A DNA stretch of 64,000 nt from Marthasterias glacialis (GCA_911728455.2 OU452230.1:6680512-6744511); one strand, 5' to 3'. Positions 1 to 12,400 are shown, counted from the stretch's first letter. A program made the numbers and translations. The notes: generated from the sequence alone by a model not told the origin.

Positions 1-336
1 CTAGAGACACAAAGTTTATTTTCGCTATAGTTCAAAGTGAAGGTTGTGAATCCGACTGCGGACACATTTCATGAGTGAAATCACTTAGAAGTTTTCTCCG
101 GGTTGGTTTAGCGGGGATTGGAACGAAACTGAGTCCTTTCCTAGGGCCATTTTCTCTATGTCAGAAAGTTTGGCCTTGGATAAGTTGGTTATGAAACGTT
201 CACTATTTAATGCTAAGTTTGTAAGGAGATTCTTCTTATTGAACTGTTTGTGATTAGTGCACTTGTGTGAAAAGCGATTGGCTTTCTGTTGGGATTGAGA
301 ATGGCAAATTTGCTTGGTAATTTTCCGTTTGGTCAT
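1..336 (-). pseudogene. Penelope-like element fragment, internally deleted
   Basis: This minus-strand open frame (85-336, 83 residues) contains the string LSDIEKMALGKDSVSF near its end. That resembles the conserved 'LS..E...L.KG..F' segment near the N-terminus of Penelope-like reverse transcriptases. Directly downstream on the minus strand (1-85) lies sequence homologous to the C-terminal end of the Penelope-like frame at 40221-40529, ending in a CPQSDSQPS-type tail. The N-terminal and C-terminal parts are joined out of frame and the whole catalytic middle is missing, so this is a deleted copy. It runs off the left edge of the window. The family assignment rests on remembered motif shape, not on a search. 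Confidence 0.5.
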
Positions 337-1998
337 ATTGAGAGAGGGTCAATTCATCAAAGTCCGTTTATAATGAATAATCGTATATACCTGGAATTGC
401 CGTGTTCAGACTGTGCGCTCCAATTTTTATGTGTCAAAGTGGTTGTTTGTCTGTGCAGCCAACTTGAGCGATGAGCGTGTCCCTCATCCAACCATGATCA
501 GTCATGATGTACATCATACAGCCTACATGTGCATGTACCCACTCCAACATGCACTGCATATTTGTGATCGCTCCATGTACCAATATGTACTTCACTGCAC
601 TGCGAGGCCTGATAAACATGAACAAATGAAAAGCAACATTTTGCCTGAGTTGGTTTTTTCAAACGAAATCAAGTTAAAATTTGCTCCGTGATCCCTTTTC
701 CCTTTAATAACTAGCCAGTCATTGCATGTTTAAATGCCGACTGTAGTCTTCCTCTTTCTCCTCGTCTTCACCGCCATGGCCTACCGAAGCAAGCGGCTCT
801 AATCTGTAGGGCACTGCACTGAGGATTTTTTCTTCCTGTTCATCAACTTTGTCATCTGGCAAGCTTTAACTAACACTGTACTAGAATTTGTGGCAGAATT
901 ACTGTCTTTGTTGCTGCTGTTGTCATCAAGTACTTCCTCTGTATACACTTTGTTTTTCCCAAGAAGTATTACTATTACTTTCAGCCATTGTTTGTACAGA
1001 AAAAGAACCCAATAAAACAGGGACATGCTCGTAGAATGCAAAAGAAGTATGCCAAGTATGCCGTATGATGCACAGCATGGTTCGCACACACAAACCTCTT
1101 ACACTCGATGCTGTCACACATTGGTTCACCAAGACCACTTTGTACAGTGGGAGTGCCAAAAAATGTGTCTCAAAAGTCTCTCTTTTTTCGCCATGGACAA
1201 AATCAAACAAATCTTTGGATTTTGTGTAGGTAGCAGCACGGTGAAGTATTATTCTACATTGCTATTGAAAGAAGGCAGATAACAAAAAGTGTCGCTCTAG
1301 TAACACTTTAAGTCATACTTTCTTACTTTAAATTAAAATTTGCGTTCACTGGTGACTGGCTACTGATTTCAGCTCAGTCAATGAATTACCCCCAAGAAAA
1401 GACTCTACAGAATTTGTCTGGCTCTTAAGCAAGAGTTATCATTAAAAACAACTTAGGAATGAAATGTTGGATTTAGCGGAGATTGTTTTTGATAAGGGAA
1501 GTTATGGTATTACATACCTGATTCTTTAGTCCGCAAAATGATAGAGTCTGCAGGTAGCTGTTTTCAAGTGGAACTTCCTGTATGTTAAGGGAAAATTATT
1601 GCATTTTAAACACATCTGAAACTTTGCAGGTAACACAACACAATCGGGCGGGCGAGATGCTTGGAACGATTTCTAATGAAAAAATTACATTACATTCTGA
1701 GGTTGATTTCGATTGTAAACATTTCAGATTGGTGTGCCACTCAAGCTTGTTTCAATGTACAAATGAGAACCTTCACCAGGCATTCAAAGCAAAGATGCAC
1801 ATTTGACACTACTTTAATTAAAGATTGCAATATAATGAAATCTATTGTGCAGAAAAAATTAGAGCAGCCAGTACATTGTCAAAAGTCAATTTTGTATTGT
1901 GCTTTTTGGTTTGTTTTGTTAAACTTGATAACAGATTCAGATTTTTTTCAACAAAGTGCGGCAAAAAAAATTCTGCAAAGCATCACTTACCTCATATG
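337..1998. other. Intergenic stretch with no recognisable feature
   Basis: I see only short frames without protein-like composition. There is no repeat shared with the rest of the window and no RNA gene. It lies between the Penelope fragment and the truncated end of the BEL/Pao element. Confidence 0.5.
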
Positions 1999-2472
1999 CT
2001 AAGTGCCAAGCATTCTCCGTGTGGTAAGTAACCCATCCGCGATACTTCCTGCTTCGAAGAAGAACACATCAGGGTAAACCATCCACCTTATGCCCAACGC
2101 CTTGCTCGTAGATTGTGAACATAATTCACGTACCTCTTTGGCTCTAAGATCGACGGAGACATCAGACAGCAATTCCCTGTCGTTGACGATAAACTTGGTG
2201 AGATTGAAGCCGCCTTCACGGAGGATCTTCGGTGTTTCAGTAACGACAGTTTTGGCATCAGACCTGGAGGCAACTGAACTGAGACAATCATCCACATAAA
2301 ATGAGTTATATATTGTATGCTTCACTAGGGGATCAACACTTGGGCAATCGGCGACGGAACGCCACAGGGCATATGCAGAGCTAGACGCACACCAAACTCC
2401 TCCGAACAAATGTGACTTCATGCGGTAGGACGTCAAACAGACCATTGGTATACCAGAGAAATCTGAGGACAT
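1999..2472 (-). pseudogene. BEL/Pao reverse transcriptase, C-terminal half
   Basis: The 157-residue frame carries HLFGGVWCASSSAYALWR, a typical BEL/Pao pattern, and then FYVDDCLSS, the reverse transcriptase motif C with its two catalytic aspartates. After this comes the thumb-like segment ALGIRW. The frame ends at TTRRML, where intact relatives continue into the connection and RNase H domains. It overlaps the upstream frame (2381-2773) in a different phase, so a frameshift lies near 2400-2470. The truncation may be an ancient deletion or a later rearrangement. Confidence 0.85.
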
Positions 2473-2773
2473 CTTTAGTCGGTATTCTGACTTGATTGTA
2501 CATCGCCTCTATATCTGCTTGAATGGCTATGCTGTGTTGTTGGAAACGCAACAGGACAGGTAGTAGCTTATTGATCATGTCCGGACCTTGCAAACAGTGT
2601 TCATTTAGAGATTTCCCTCCAAACTTGCTAGCACAATCAAAAACTACTCTAAGCTTTCCAGGTTTCTTATCCGACAATACAGCCTGATGAAGAAGATACC
2701 AAGTTTTATCACTGCCAAATACTTCATTCTTAGGGAACTGCTTCAGCATACTCTTTATCCAGTAGTTTGTCAA
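2381..2773 (-). pseudogene. BEL/Pao reverse transcriptase, N-terminal half
   Basis: The frame shows LRVVFDCASKFGGKSLNE followed by LQGPDMINKLLPVLLRF and ADIEAMYNQV. These are the finger region and motif A (catalytic Asp in ADIEAM) of BEL/Pao reverse transcriptases. The frame continues in a different phase in 1999-2472. On the upstream side, remnants between 2773 and 2880 still read like the linker but contain stops. Confidence 0.85.
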
Positions 2774-2879
2774 TCTCTGAGTTATACCTAGAAAAGAGAC
2801 CTTCCTTGACCATCTTCTTTTGCAATGTGTCTAATATGGATTTAGCTACTATACAAAATTATTCGGGAGATGTTCTGAC

Positions 2880-3086
2880 TTATCTCTCCAAGGGGATAGG
2901 CAACTCATAGTGACCATCTACTTTCCTACACTCTCCATCCCATAAAGAGATGGTTTGTTTATCCTCATGCGACCAAGACGTCTGCTCTAAGCCTTCATTT
3001 TCGATGTTCCGTAGGCGAGAAACATCATCACTGACACCTGAACATGACACAAAATTGGAAATTACTCTGCGATTTCGTGAACTCAT
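2880..3086 (-). pseudogene. BEL/Pao protease to reverse transcriptase linker
   Basis: This 68-residue frame contains WSHEDKQTISLWDGECRK followed by DGHYELPIP. It matches the segment that precedes the reverse transcriptase in BEL/Pao polyproteins ('...DGHYE.PLP'). It was originally continuous with the protease frame upstream, and the two are now separated by the small duplication at 3105-3129. Confidence 0.7.
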
Positions 3087-3099
3087 CGGAGATTGTCCA

Positions 3100-4059
3100 T
3101 TAGCGCACCAGCCCAGGCCTGCACCAGCCTAATAATGTACGCACGGTGAAAGGTTGTCCATGAATACCTCGTCTAACTTCTAAAGGCACAAGGGCCTCTG
3201 CATTATCCTGACCTAATAATAAGTCAACTACTACATTATCATGTTCATAAGCAGGCATGCTATCTATACCATTAAAATGAGAATAAGACGAAACGTTGAT
3301 GGATGCGTTCTTGACTGGGATTTCATCCAATACGTAAACTGCAGATAAATTAAGAGTTTCACCTAACTCGGAGGAGACTGACAGATCCACGACTTCAGAT
3401 TCCTGATTGCTAGACCTACTAAGCATAGCCTCGTGTAATTTACCTACAATACCCATCTGTTGGACTAAGGCACGTGAGCAGAAAGAGTTACTAGAACCAC
3501 TATCTAGCAAGACGAATACCTTACGCTGACCATTGACTAGAACCTGAACGATGGGCATGTGCATCTCTTTATCGTTAAGGAAGCCAGCATTAGATACTCT
3601 GACATTAGTTGGAATATCACAAGCCCCATGAATATACATGGCATGCTTCCGTCCACATCCTGCCACCTTACATACTGAACGTTTACCACAATCCTGTGTA
3701 CTATAAGACGCTAGGAGGCAATTGCGACACAACTTACGAGTGACCACAACATTAAATCTCTCTTTGGGACTCATGCGTTTAAATTGCTCACAATGCCACA
3801 GACGATGTCGTTGACTACACAACACACATGGAACTTCAGGCTTAGCATATGACTTATCGTTGATAGTATTGTTACCTTTGTCATCTGCCCATCTGCTGAT
3901 CCCCGAAATTGATTTAGACAATGACATGGAAAAACTGCTGGATGACTTCTTTCGTTTGCCATCAACCCTGTGCGGCTGCTTGGGGTACACACTACCATAC
4001 ACAGGGTCATTCACTTCTGTGGCGATGATACCTGCAAATTTAACCAACTCCTTAAACAC
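3100..4059 (-). pseudogene. BEL/Pao zinc knuckles and aspartic protease (A17 type)
   Basis: The 319-residue frame begins with the end of gag and then has a cysteine/histidine cluster: CVLCSQRHRLWHC, CRNCL and CKVAGCGRKH. This is the atypical zinc-knuckle region of BEL/Pao gag. About 60 residues later comes VFVLLDSGSSNSFCS, the Asp-Ser-Gly active site of the A17 protease (DUF1758). The C-terminal part has VDLLLGQD and TLLGWC, also conserved in this family. The frame terminates early because of a microduplication at 3105-3129. Confidence 0.85.
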
Positions 4060-4583
4060 AGGGTAAGAACCATAAAGCGCTTTGACTTAAATGCAAGCTT
4101 TCTCCATCTCGTCTGAACAAAGTTCAGGAATCGGTTCACTATTTCGAGTATAACTGTCTGTGTATTAACTTCATGCAGTGTTTCTAACTGGTTAAGAACG
4201 AGGAAGGCATTTTGCATGTCATCAGCTAACTGGCGTATGTCCTGAGGGGACCTGACTGCCTTGCCTAACTTGAGTTCCTGTATGAGACGTTCGGTTACCA
4301 GGTGGGCGTTACCGAAACCTTCATTCAAAATTGAACATGCCTGGGTGTATCCTGTCACACCTCCTATAAACTGACAGCCTCTAATTGCTTCTTTAGCCGG
4401 GCCAGCTGTGTACTGCATTAATCGTGATAATTTAAGATCAGGATCATCACAAAACTTATCAACAGTAACTTCAAAGGCTCTCATAAATTGGTGAAAATGC
4501 AATGGGTTACCATGGTACAATTCTAACTCTATAGACTTTGGGGAGGTTAAGCAATCGTAAAAGCTCATCACTTGGCAAATCAT
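4011..4583 (-). pseudogene. BEL/Pao gag, DUF1759-like domain
   Basis: The frame reads IELELYHGNPLHFHQFMRAF, then VDKFCDDPDLKLSRLMQYT, AKEAIRGC and GYTQACSILNEGFG. These match the 'F.G....W..F...F......L....KL..L...L.G.A...I' layout of DUF1759, the capsid-like region of Pao gag. It overlaps the upstream gag frame (4507-4710) and the downstream protease frame in other phases, so at least two frameshifts bracket it. Confidence 0.8.
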
Positions 4584-4710
4584 CTGCCTTATCTGAACAA
4601 GAGGCTGTGGGGACTTCAGCCTTAATTACAACCTCATGTTTACTTTGTTCTTTGACCAACTTCAGGATCGAAATGTACTCAGTTTTGTTTGTCAGAGAAA
4701 TATGTGTCAC
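4507..4710 (-). pseudogene. BEL/Pao gag, acidic middle segment
   Basis: This 67-residue frame links the N-terminal coiled-coil-like part of gag to the DUF1759 region. It is acidic and low in recognisable motifs. Its assignment comes from position: it starts where 4679-5131 ends and runs into the phase change before 4011-4583. Confidence 0.5.
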
Positions 4711-5131
4711 TTTCCTCTACATCTTCATCTTCACTATGCGTCTCATGATATTCATTATGAGCACATTTAAAAACTTTAAACAACTCTTTAAGTTGAATTG
4801 CATAATCCTTAACATTGTCCATGTCTTCTTTGGCTAAGCAATGTTTAATTAGGTTAATTTGTTTAGTTACCGCTCTCTTGGCCGAGGATCTAGCAGTCTT
4901 CAATGATGCCATGATTAGGTAACAGCTAACAGGGTGATGACACTGCTCAGCCGGCGCTTGGGAAGACTTCGGCGACCGCAGGAGGGATGACTCGTGACGG
5001 CTAAGGCGACGATCAGCAAACGAAGATGGACTACTGATACGGGATGACGTAGGGGGACCAAGGCGATGACTTGGGTAGCGATGGCTTCTAGAGGCATAAT
5101 TCTTTGCTGAAGGAACAATTTTCACTGTCAC
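4679..5131 (-). pseudogene. BEL/Pao gag N-terminus
   Basis: The 150-residue frame has a Ser/Arg-rich leader, then MASLKTARSSAKRAVTKQ (Met near 4912), which is the more likely gag start. It is followed by a helical segment with DYAIQLKELFKVF and an acidic tail. This fits the N-terminal coiled-coil region of Pao gag proteins. The upstream Met at 5131 lies inside a 26-bp tandem duplication (5115-5166), so the longer start is doubtful. Confidence 0.6.
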
Positions 5132-5166
5132 CGTGATGATGAATTTTCACTGTCACCGTGTTGATG
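5115..5166. repeat. 26-bp tandem duplication in the retrotransposon leader
   Basis: Two adjacent copies of a 26-bp unit containing ATTTTCACTGTCACCGTG differ at only two positions. They lie between the gag start and the candidate LTR. Confidence 0.9.
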
Positions 5167-5202
5167 AACAAAAAGAAGAGTCGGGAGACCATGCCATATA
5201 GT

Positions 5203-5958
5203 TGTCCCGGTAATTTATTTTACAACTCGGCGAGACGCAGGTGCACTAAAATATGTCAAATATTCAGTAGATAAATACAAATAAATACAGAATTTACTCT
5301 TTAATCAAATTCAAAGAGGAAACTTAAAAGAAAAAACTAGAAACAAATGACCCCGGAATGGTTGATGGGGAAATCAAATAAATCCTAAACAATTCTGTGG
5401 GATAACAAGTAAGAAATGTTCAACAAACCATAGTTATTCATTTAAGGTAAATTACACTTACAATTGTTACCGGGAAAGATCATTCAACACAGTGAAACGT
5501 AGTGCAGCAATGACTGTTATGGATTTACGGGGTTTACTGCGGCGTACGGGCTCAACAAACTGCAGGAAAATATACACGAATAATCACAGCAAATATAAAG
5601 AAGCATTCCAGAATATTAACGAATCCTTAGAGACTAGGCTTAGGGCACGAGAGTCACAATTACATAGCAAATACTAAAGGGATTCAGATCTGCTTATCAA
5701 TCAAAACTAAAAAGCACAAGATTAACAGAGTATGAGGCAATAAATGAACAATAATCAAATAATTTATACAATGGAAACTATGGTATCAAATCTTGTATAA
5801 TCAAAGAAATATTCTACTTACAAGTTTGGCTACGGAGAATAACTCTGGGTCAAAACTGAAGGTAAGGCGAACTGAACCGAACGAAACCATCAACAGAAAT
5901 GACTTGAAATTCCCGCACCTCTCGTACGTGCAGGTAGAGGGTTGGCACACCCTTAACA
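5203..5958 (-). mobile_element. Candidate 5' LTR of the BEL/Pao element
   Basis: Read on the minus strand, the block starts TGTTAAGGG and ends CCGGGACA, a TGT...ACA pair typical of LTR ends. It lies immediately upstream of the gag leader. There is no second LTR in the window to confirm the boundaries, so this is inferred from end motifs and position. The short frame at 5492-5677 inside it has no recognisable product. Confidence 0.4.
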
Positions 5959-6089
5959 TTCCTTAGATGCCAGCATGGGATTGGTCAAGGTTTAGGTGAA
6001 CTTTGACATCATGCAAATAACTGGACGTATAAATGCAAGAGAAACGTATAAAAAACTAACTTAAAAAAAATACATCATCGGTGGGAGAT

Positions 6090-9000
6090 GACAAAGCATA
6101 AAAACTGATATTCTTACTAGACAATGAACACCTACTGATGAAACAAGCACACAGATACAAGAACAAACAGACTCTAACTAGACAGCAAACATACACTAAA
6201 ACAAGCACACACAGAACCTCAAACAACACGCATAAAAACAGATACTCTAAGAAGACAATAGGACCACCAACTAAAATTAGCACAAAGATACAAAAACAAA
6301 CAGACTCTAACTAGACCGCAAACAGACGCTAAAACAAGTACACAGAAACTCAAAGAACAAACAAAAAAACAAATACTCTAACTAGACAATGAACACCAAC
6401 TTAAACAAGCACACAGATACAAAAACAAACAGACTCTTAACGAGACCACAAACACACACTAAAACAAGCACATAGAAACAAGCATAAAACAGATACTCTT
6501 ATTACACATTATGGCCACCAATTAAAACAAGCAGAAAGATATATGAACAAACAGACTCTACACCGCAAACAGACACTAAAACAAACACACAGAAACTCAA
6601 ACAACAAGCATCAATACAGATACTCTAACTAGACAATGAACACCAACTAAAACAAGCACACAGATACCAGCATAAAACAGACTCTAACTAGAAAGCAAAC
6701 AGACACTGAAACAAGCACACAGAAACTCAAACAACACGCATAAATACAGATACTCTAACTAGACAATGACCACCAACTAAAACAAGCACAAAGATACAAA
6801 AAGAACATAGAGACTCTAACTAGACAGCAAACAGACACTGAAACAAGCACACAGAAACTCAAACAACACGCATAAATACAGATACTCTAACTAGACAATG
6901 AACACCAACTAAAACAAGCACACAGATACAAGAACAAAGAGACTCTAACTAGACAGCAAACAGACACTGAAACAAGCACACAGAAACTCAAACAACACGC
7001 ATAAGTACAGATACTCTAACTAGACAATAAACACACACTAAAGCAAGCACACAGATACAAGAACAAACAGACTTTACCTAGAACGCAAACAGACACTAAA
7101 ACAAGCACACAGAAACTCAAACAACAAGCATAAATACAGATACTCTAACTAGACAATGAACACCAACTAAAACAAGCACGCAGATACAAGAACAAACAGA
7201 CTCTTAATAGACAGCAAACAGACACTGAAACAAGCACACAGAAACTCAAACAACACGAATAAATACAGATACTCTAACTAGACAATGAACACGAACTAAA
7301 ACAAGCAGACAGATACAATAACAAAAAGACTCTAACTAGACAGCAAACAGACACTGAAACGAGCACACAGAAACTCAAACAACACGCATAAATACAGATA
7401 CTCTAACAAGACAATGAACACCAACTAAAACAAGCACACAGATACAAGAACAAAGAGACTCTAACTAAACCGCAAATATACACTAAAACAAATACACAGA
7501 AACGCAAACAACAAACACAAAAACAAATACTCTAATTAGACAAGGGCCACTTACTAAAACAAGCACACAGATACAAGAACAAACAGACTCCAACTAGACA
7601 GCAAACAGACACTGAAACAAGCACACAGAAACTCAAACAACACGCATAAATACAGATACTCTAACTAGACAATGACCACCAACTAAAACAAGCACACAGA
7701 TACAAGAACAAAGAGACTCTAACTAGACAGCAAACAGACACTGAAACAAGCACACAGAAACTCAAACAAAACGCATAAATACAGAAACTCTAACTAGACA
7801 ACGAACACCAACTAAAACAAGCACACAGATACAAGAACAAAGAGACTCTAACTAGACAGCAAACAGACACTGAAACAAGCACACAGAAACTCAAACAACA
7901 CGCATAAGTACAGATACTCTAACTAGACAATAAACACACACTTAAGCAAGCACACAGATACAAGAACAAACAGACTTTACCTAGAACGCAAACAGACACT
8001 AAAACAAGCACACAGAAACTCAAACAACAAGCATAAATACAGATACTCTAACTAGACAATGAACACCAACTAAAACAAGCAGACAGATACAATAACAAAA
8101 AGACTCTAACTAGACAGCAAACAGACACTGAAACAAGCACACAGAAACTCAAACAACACGCATAAATACAGATACTCTAACTAGACAGCAAACAGACACT
8201 AAAACAAGCACACAGATACAAGAACAAAGAGACTCTAACTAGACCGCAAATATACACTAAAACAAATACACAGAAACGCAAACAACAAACACAAAAACAA
8301 ATATTCTAATTAGACAAGGGCCACTTACTAAAACATGCACACAGATACAAAAACAAACAGACTCCAACTAGACAGCAAACAGACACTGAAACAAGCACAC
8401 AGTACAGAAACTCAAACAACACAAATAAATACAGATACTCTAACTAGACAATGAACACCAACTAAAACAAGCACACAGATACAAGAACAAACAAACTTTA
8501 CCTAGAACGCAAACAGACACTGAAACAAGCATACAACAACTAAAAACAACAAGCATAAATACAGATACTTTAACTAGACAATGAACACCTACTAAAACAA
8601 GCACACAGATACAAGAACAAACAGACTCTAACTAGACCCCAAACAGACACTAAAACAAGCACATAGAACACAAACGAAAAACAAAAAAACAAATACTCTA
8701 ACTACACGATGAGCACCAACTAAAACAAGCACACAGATACAAGAACAAAGAGACTCTAACTAGACAGCAAACAGACACTGAAACAAGCACACAGAAACTC
8801 AAACAACACACATAAATACAGATACTCTAACTAGACAATGAACACCAACTAAAACAAGCACACAGATACAAGAACAAACAGACTCTTAATAGACAGCAAA
8901 CAGACACTAAAACAAGCACACAGAAACACAAACAACACGCATAAATACAGATACTCTAACTAGACAATGAACACCAACTAAAACAAGCACACAGATACAA

Positions 9001-11910
9001 GAACAAAGAGACTCTTAATAGACAGCAAACAGACACTAAAACAAGCACACAGAAACTCAAACAACAAGCATAAATACAGATACTCTAACTAAACAATGAA
9101 CACCAACTAAAACAAGCACGCAGATACAAGAACAAACAGACTCTTAATAGACAGCAAACAGACACTGAAACAAGCACACAGAAACTCAAACAACACGAAT
9201 AAATACAGATACTCTAACTAGACAATGAACACCAACTAAAACAAGCACACAGATACAAAAACAAAGAGACTCTAACTAGACAGCAAACAGACACTAAAAG
9301 AAGCACACAGAAACACAAACAACACGCATAAATACAGATACTCTAACTAGACAATGACCACCTACTAAAACAAGCACACAGATACAAGAACAAAGAGACT
9401 CTAACTAGACAGCAAACACACTGAAACAAGCACACAGAAACTCAAACAACACGCATAAATACAGATACTCTAACTAGACAATGACTAACAACTAAAACAA
9501 GCACACAGATGCAAGAACAAACAGATTCTTACTAAACAGCAAACAGACACTGAAACAAGCACACAGAAACACAAACAACACGAATAAATACAGATACTCT
9601 AACTAGACAATGAACACCAACTAAAACAAGCAGACAGATACAAGAACAAAGAGACTCTAACTAGACAGCAAACAGATACTGAAACAAGCACACAGAAACT
9701 CAAACAACACGCATAAATACAGATACTCTAACTAGACAATGAACACCAACTAAAACAAGCACACAGATACAAGAACAAAGAAACTCATACAGAAACTCAA
9801 ACAATAAGCATAAATACAGTTACTCTAACTAGACAATGACCACCTATACTAAAAACAAGCACACAGATACAAGAACAAACAGACTCTAACTAGACCGCAA
9901 ACAAACACTGAAACAAGCACACAGAAACTCAAATAACACGCATACATAGATACTCTAACTAGACAATGAACACCAACTAAAGCAAGCACACAGATACAAG
10001 AACAAAGAGACTCTAACTAGACAGCAAACAGACACTAAAACAAGCACACAAAAACACAAACAACACGCATAAATACAGCTACTCTAACTAGACAATGAAC
10101 ACCAACTAAAACAAGCACGCAGATACAATAACAAAGAGACTCTAACTAGACAGTAAACAGACACTAAAACAAGCACACAGAAACTCAAACAACACGCATA
10201 AATACAGATACTCTAACTAGACAATGAACACCAACTAAAACAAGCACACAGATACAAGAAAAAAGAGACTCTAACTAGACCGCAAATAGACACTAAAACA
10301 AACACACAGAAACGCAAACAACAAACACAAAAACAGATACTCTAATTAGACAATGGCCACTTACGAAAACAAGCACACAGATACAAGATCAAACAGACTC
10401 TAACCTAGACCGCAAACATACACAAAAACAAGCACACAGAAAAACAAACAACACGCATAAATACAGATACTTTAACTAGACAATAAACACCAACTAAAAC
10501 AAGCAACAGATACAAGAACAAAGAGACTCAAACAGAAACTCAAACAATAAGCATAAATACAGTTACTCTAACTAGACAATGACCACCTATACTAAAAACA
10601 AGCACACAGATACAAGAACAAACACACTCTAACTAGACAGCAAACAGACACTAAAACAAGCACACAGAAACACAAACACACATAAATACAGATACTCTAA
10701 CTAGACAATGAACACCAACTAAAACAAGCACGCAGATACAAGAACAAAGAGACTCTAACTAGACAGCAAACAGACACTAAAACAAGCACACAGAAACTCA
10801 AATAACACGCATAAATACAGATACTCTAACTAGACAATGAACACCAACTAAAACAAGCACACAGATACAAGAACAAAGAGACTCTAACTAGACAGCAAAC
10901 AGACACTAAAAGAAGCACACAGAAACACAAACAACACGCATAAATACAGATACTCTAACTAGACAATGAACACCAACTAAAACAAGCACACAGATACAAG
11001 AACAAACAGACTCCAACTAGACAGCAAACAGACACTGAAACAAGCACACAGAAACTCAAACAACACGCATAAATACAGATACTCTAACTAGACAATGACC
11101 ACCAACTAAAACAAGCACACAGATACAAGAACAAAGAGACTCTAACTAGACAGCAAACAGACACTGAAACAAGCACACAGAAACGCAAACAACACGCATA
11201 AATACAGATACTTTAACTAGACAATGAACACCAACTAAAACAAGCACACAGATACAAGAACAAAGAGACTCTAACTAGACAGCAAACAGACACTGAAACA
11301 AGCACACAGAAACTCAAACAACACGCATAAGTACAGATACTCTAACTAGACAATAAACACACACTAAAGCAAGCACACAGATACAAGAAAAAACAGACTT
11401 TACCTAGAACGCAAACAGACACTAAAACAAGCACACAGAAACTCAAACAACAAGCATAAATACAGATACTCTAACTAGACAATGAACACCAACTAAAACA
11501 AGCACGCAGATACAAGAACAAACAGACTCTTAATAGACAGCAAACAGACACTGAAACAAGCACACAGAAACTCAAACAACACACATAAATACAGATACTC
11601 TAACTAGACAATGACCACCAACTAAAACAAGCACACAGATACAAGAACAAACAGACTCTAACTAGTTAGCAAACAGACACTGAAACAAGCACACAGAAAC
11701 TCAAATAACACGCATAAATACAGATACTCTAACTAGACAATGACCACCAACTAAAACAAGCACAAAGATACAAAAAGAACAAAGAGACTCTAACTAGACA
11801 GCAAACAGACACTGAAACAAGCACACAGAAACTCAAACAACACGCATAAATACAGATACTCTAACTAGACAATGAACACCAACTAAAACAAGCACACAGA
11901 TACAAGAACA
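6090..11910. repeat. A/C-rich satellite, ~129-bp dimeric unit, about 45 copies
   Basis: The unit alternates two related ~64-bp halves. One contains CTCTAACTAGACAGCAAACA and the other CTCTAACTAGACAATGAACA, and both continue into ACAAGCACACAGA. Sampled spacings between equal landmarks (near 7641, 7770 and 7899) are 129 bp. The plus strand is very rich in A, then C, with little G or T, so strand asymmetry is extreme. A variant with ACTTTACCTAGAACGC recurs at about 7073, 7975, 8486 and 11398, and 7073 to 7975 is seven units. No open frame runs through it. The same array reappears at 23117-23722 after the gap. Confidence 0.95.
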
Positions 11911-12110
11911 CACATTCTTTTTAACACCGAGTTGTGGGGACTCCCTATTGTTGTTCTATTGTCCCTTTTCTATTGAATTACCTTGTGGGGACAGGGTTTG
12001 ACAAAGAAAAATGTTGTGGGGACCTTTGTTCCATTGTATAAATGTCCCCATAACGGTGTGTGTGCCTACCCACAAGAACACAGACTTTAACAAATACACA
12101 CACACGCCCA
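11911..12110. repeat. Fold-back segment with GTGGGGAC / GTCCCC motifs
   Basis: TTGTGGGGAC occurs three times (near 11933, 11982 and 12015). An inverted GTCCCC follows near 12043, and then an ACACAC tract. It marks the edge of the satellite. Related motifs occur in simple repeats of many animals, and no class can be fixed. Confidence 0.4.
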
Positions 12111-12261
12111 CGCCAGCAACAAGCAAATTAACAAAAACATGTACACAAACAGATATTCTAGACTGCATGAAAGCATTTCTAAATATACTCATTAAACAGC
12201 CACCAATGACAATGATGTTGTCATGATACCTTCAATGTTTCAATTAGGTTTCAATTCAGCA

Positions 12262-12400
12262 CATTATAATTATTATTATTTATTCAGCCATTCACAAACA
12301 AAAATAACAATACAAAACAATACTTCCAGATGGGCTATAAGATCAACAAAAGCAAAGTAGTTACTGTGATCCTTAAACCAGTTGCCCCACATCTGGTTGC
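12262..12400 (-). mobile_element. Possible non-LTR retrotransposon 3' end
   Basis: On the minus strand this reads TGTATTGTTATTTTTGTTTG, then GGCTGAATAAA followed by a (TAA)n-like tail. That is how the 3' ends of several LINE families look. No reverse transcriptase coding is adjacent. The match is to a general pattern only. The second assembly copy is at about 24073-24211. Confidence 0.3.

Larger units (their letters stand above)
1999..5131 (-). mobile_element. BEL/Pao LTR retrotransposon, broken and 3'-truncated
   Basis: Minus-strand frames follow each other in BEL/Pao order: gag with a DUF1759-like region, zinc-knuckle cysteines, an A17-type aspartic protease, then reverse transcriptase with its YVDD box. 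The frames are split by several shifts (near 4700, 4580, 4060, 3105-3129 and 2400-2470). Coding stops at 1999, just after the reverse transcriptase, so the RNase H and integrase regions and the 3' LTR are absent from the window. The copy cannot be autonomous. Individual parts are listed separately. Confidence 0.85.

Noticed and set aside
5181-5198. A primer-binding site with TGGTCTCCCGAC beside the LTR
   Set aside because: The position is right, but I could not match it to the 3' end of a specific tRNA, so it is not annotated.
6090-11910. Regularly spaced repeats that could suggest a CRISPR array
   Set aside because: Both half-units are related over their whole length, there are no unique spacers, and the surroundings are eukaryotic.
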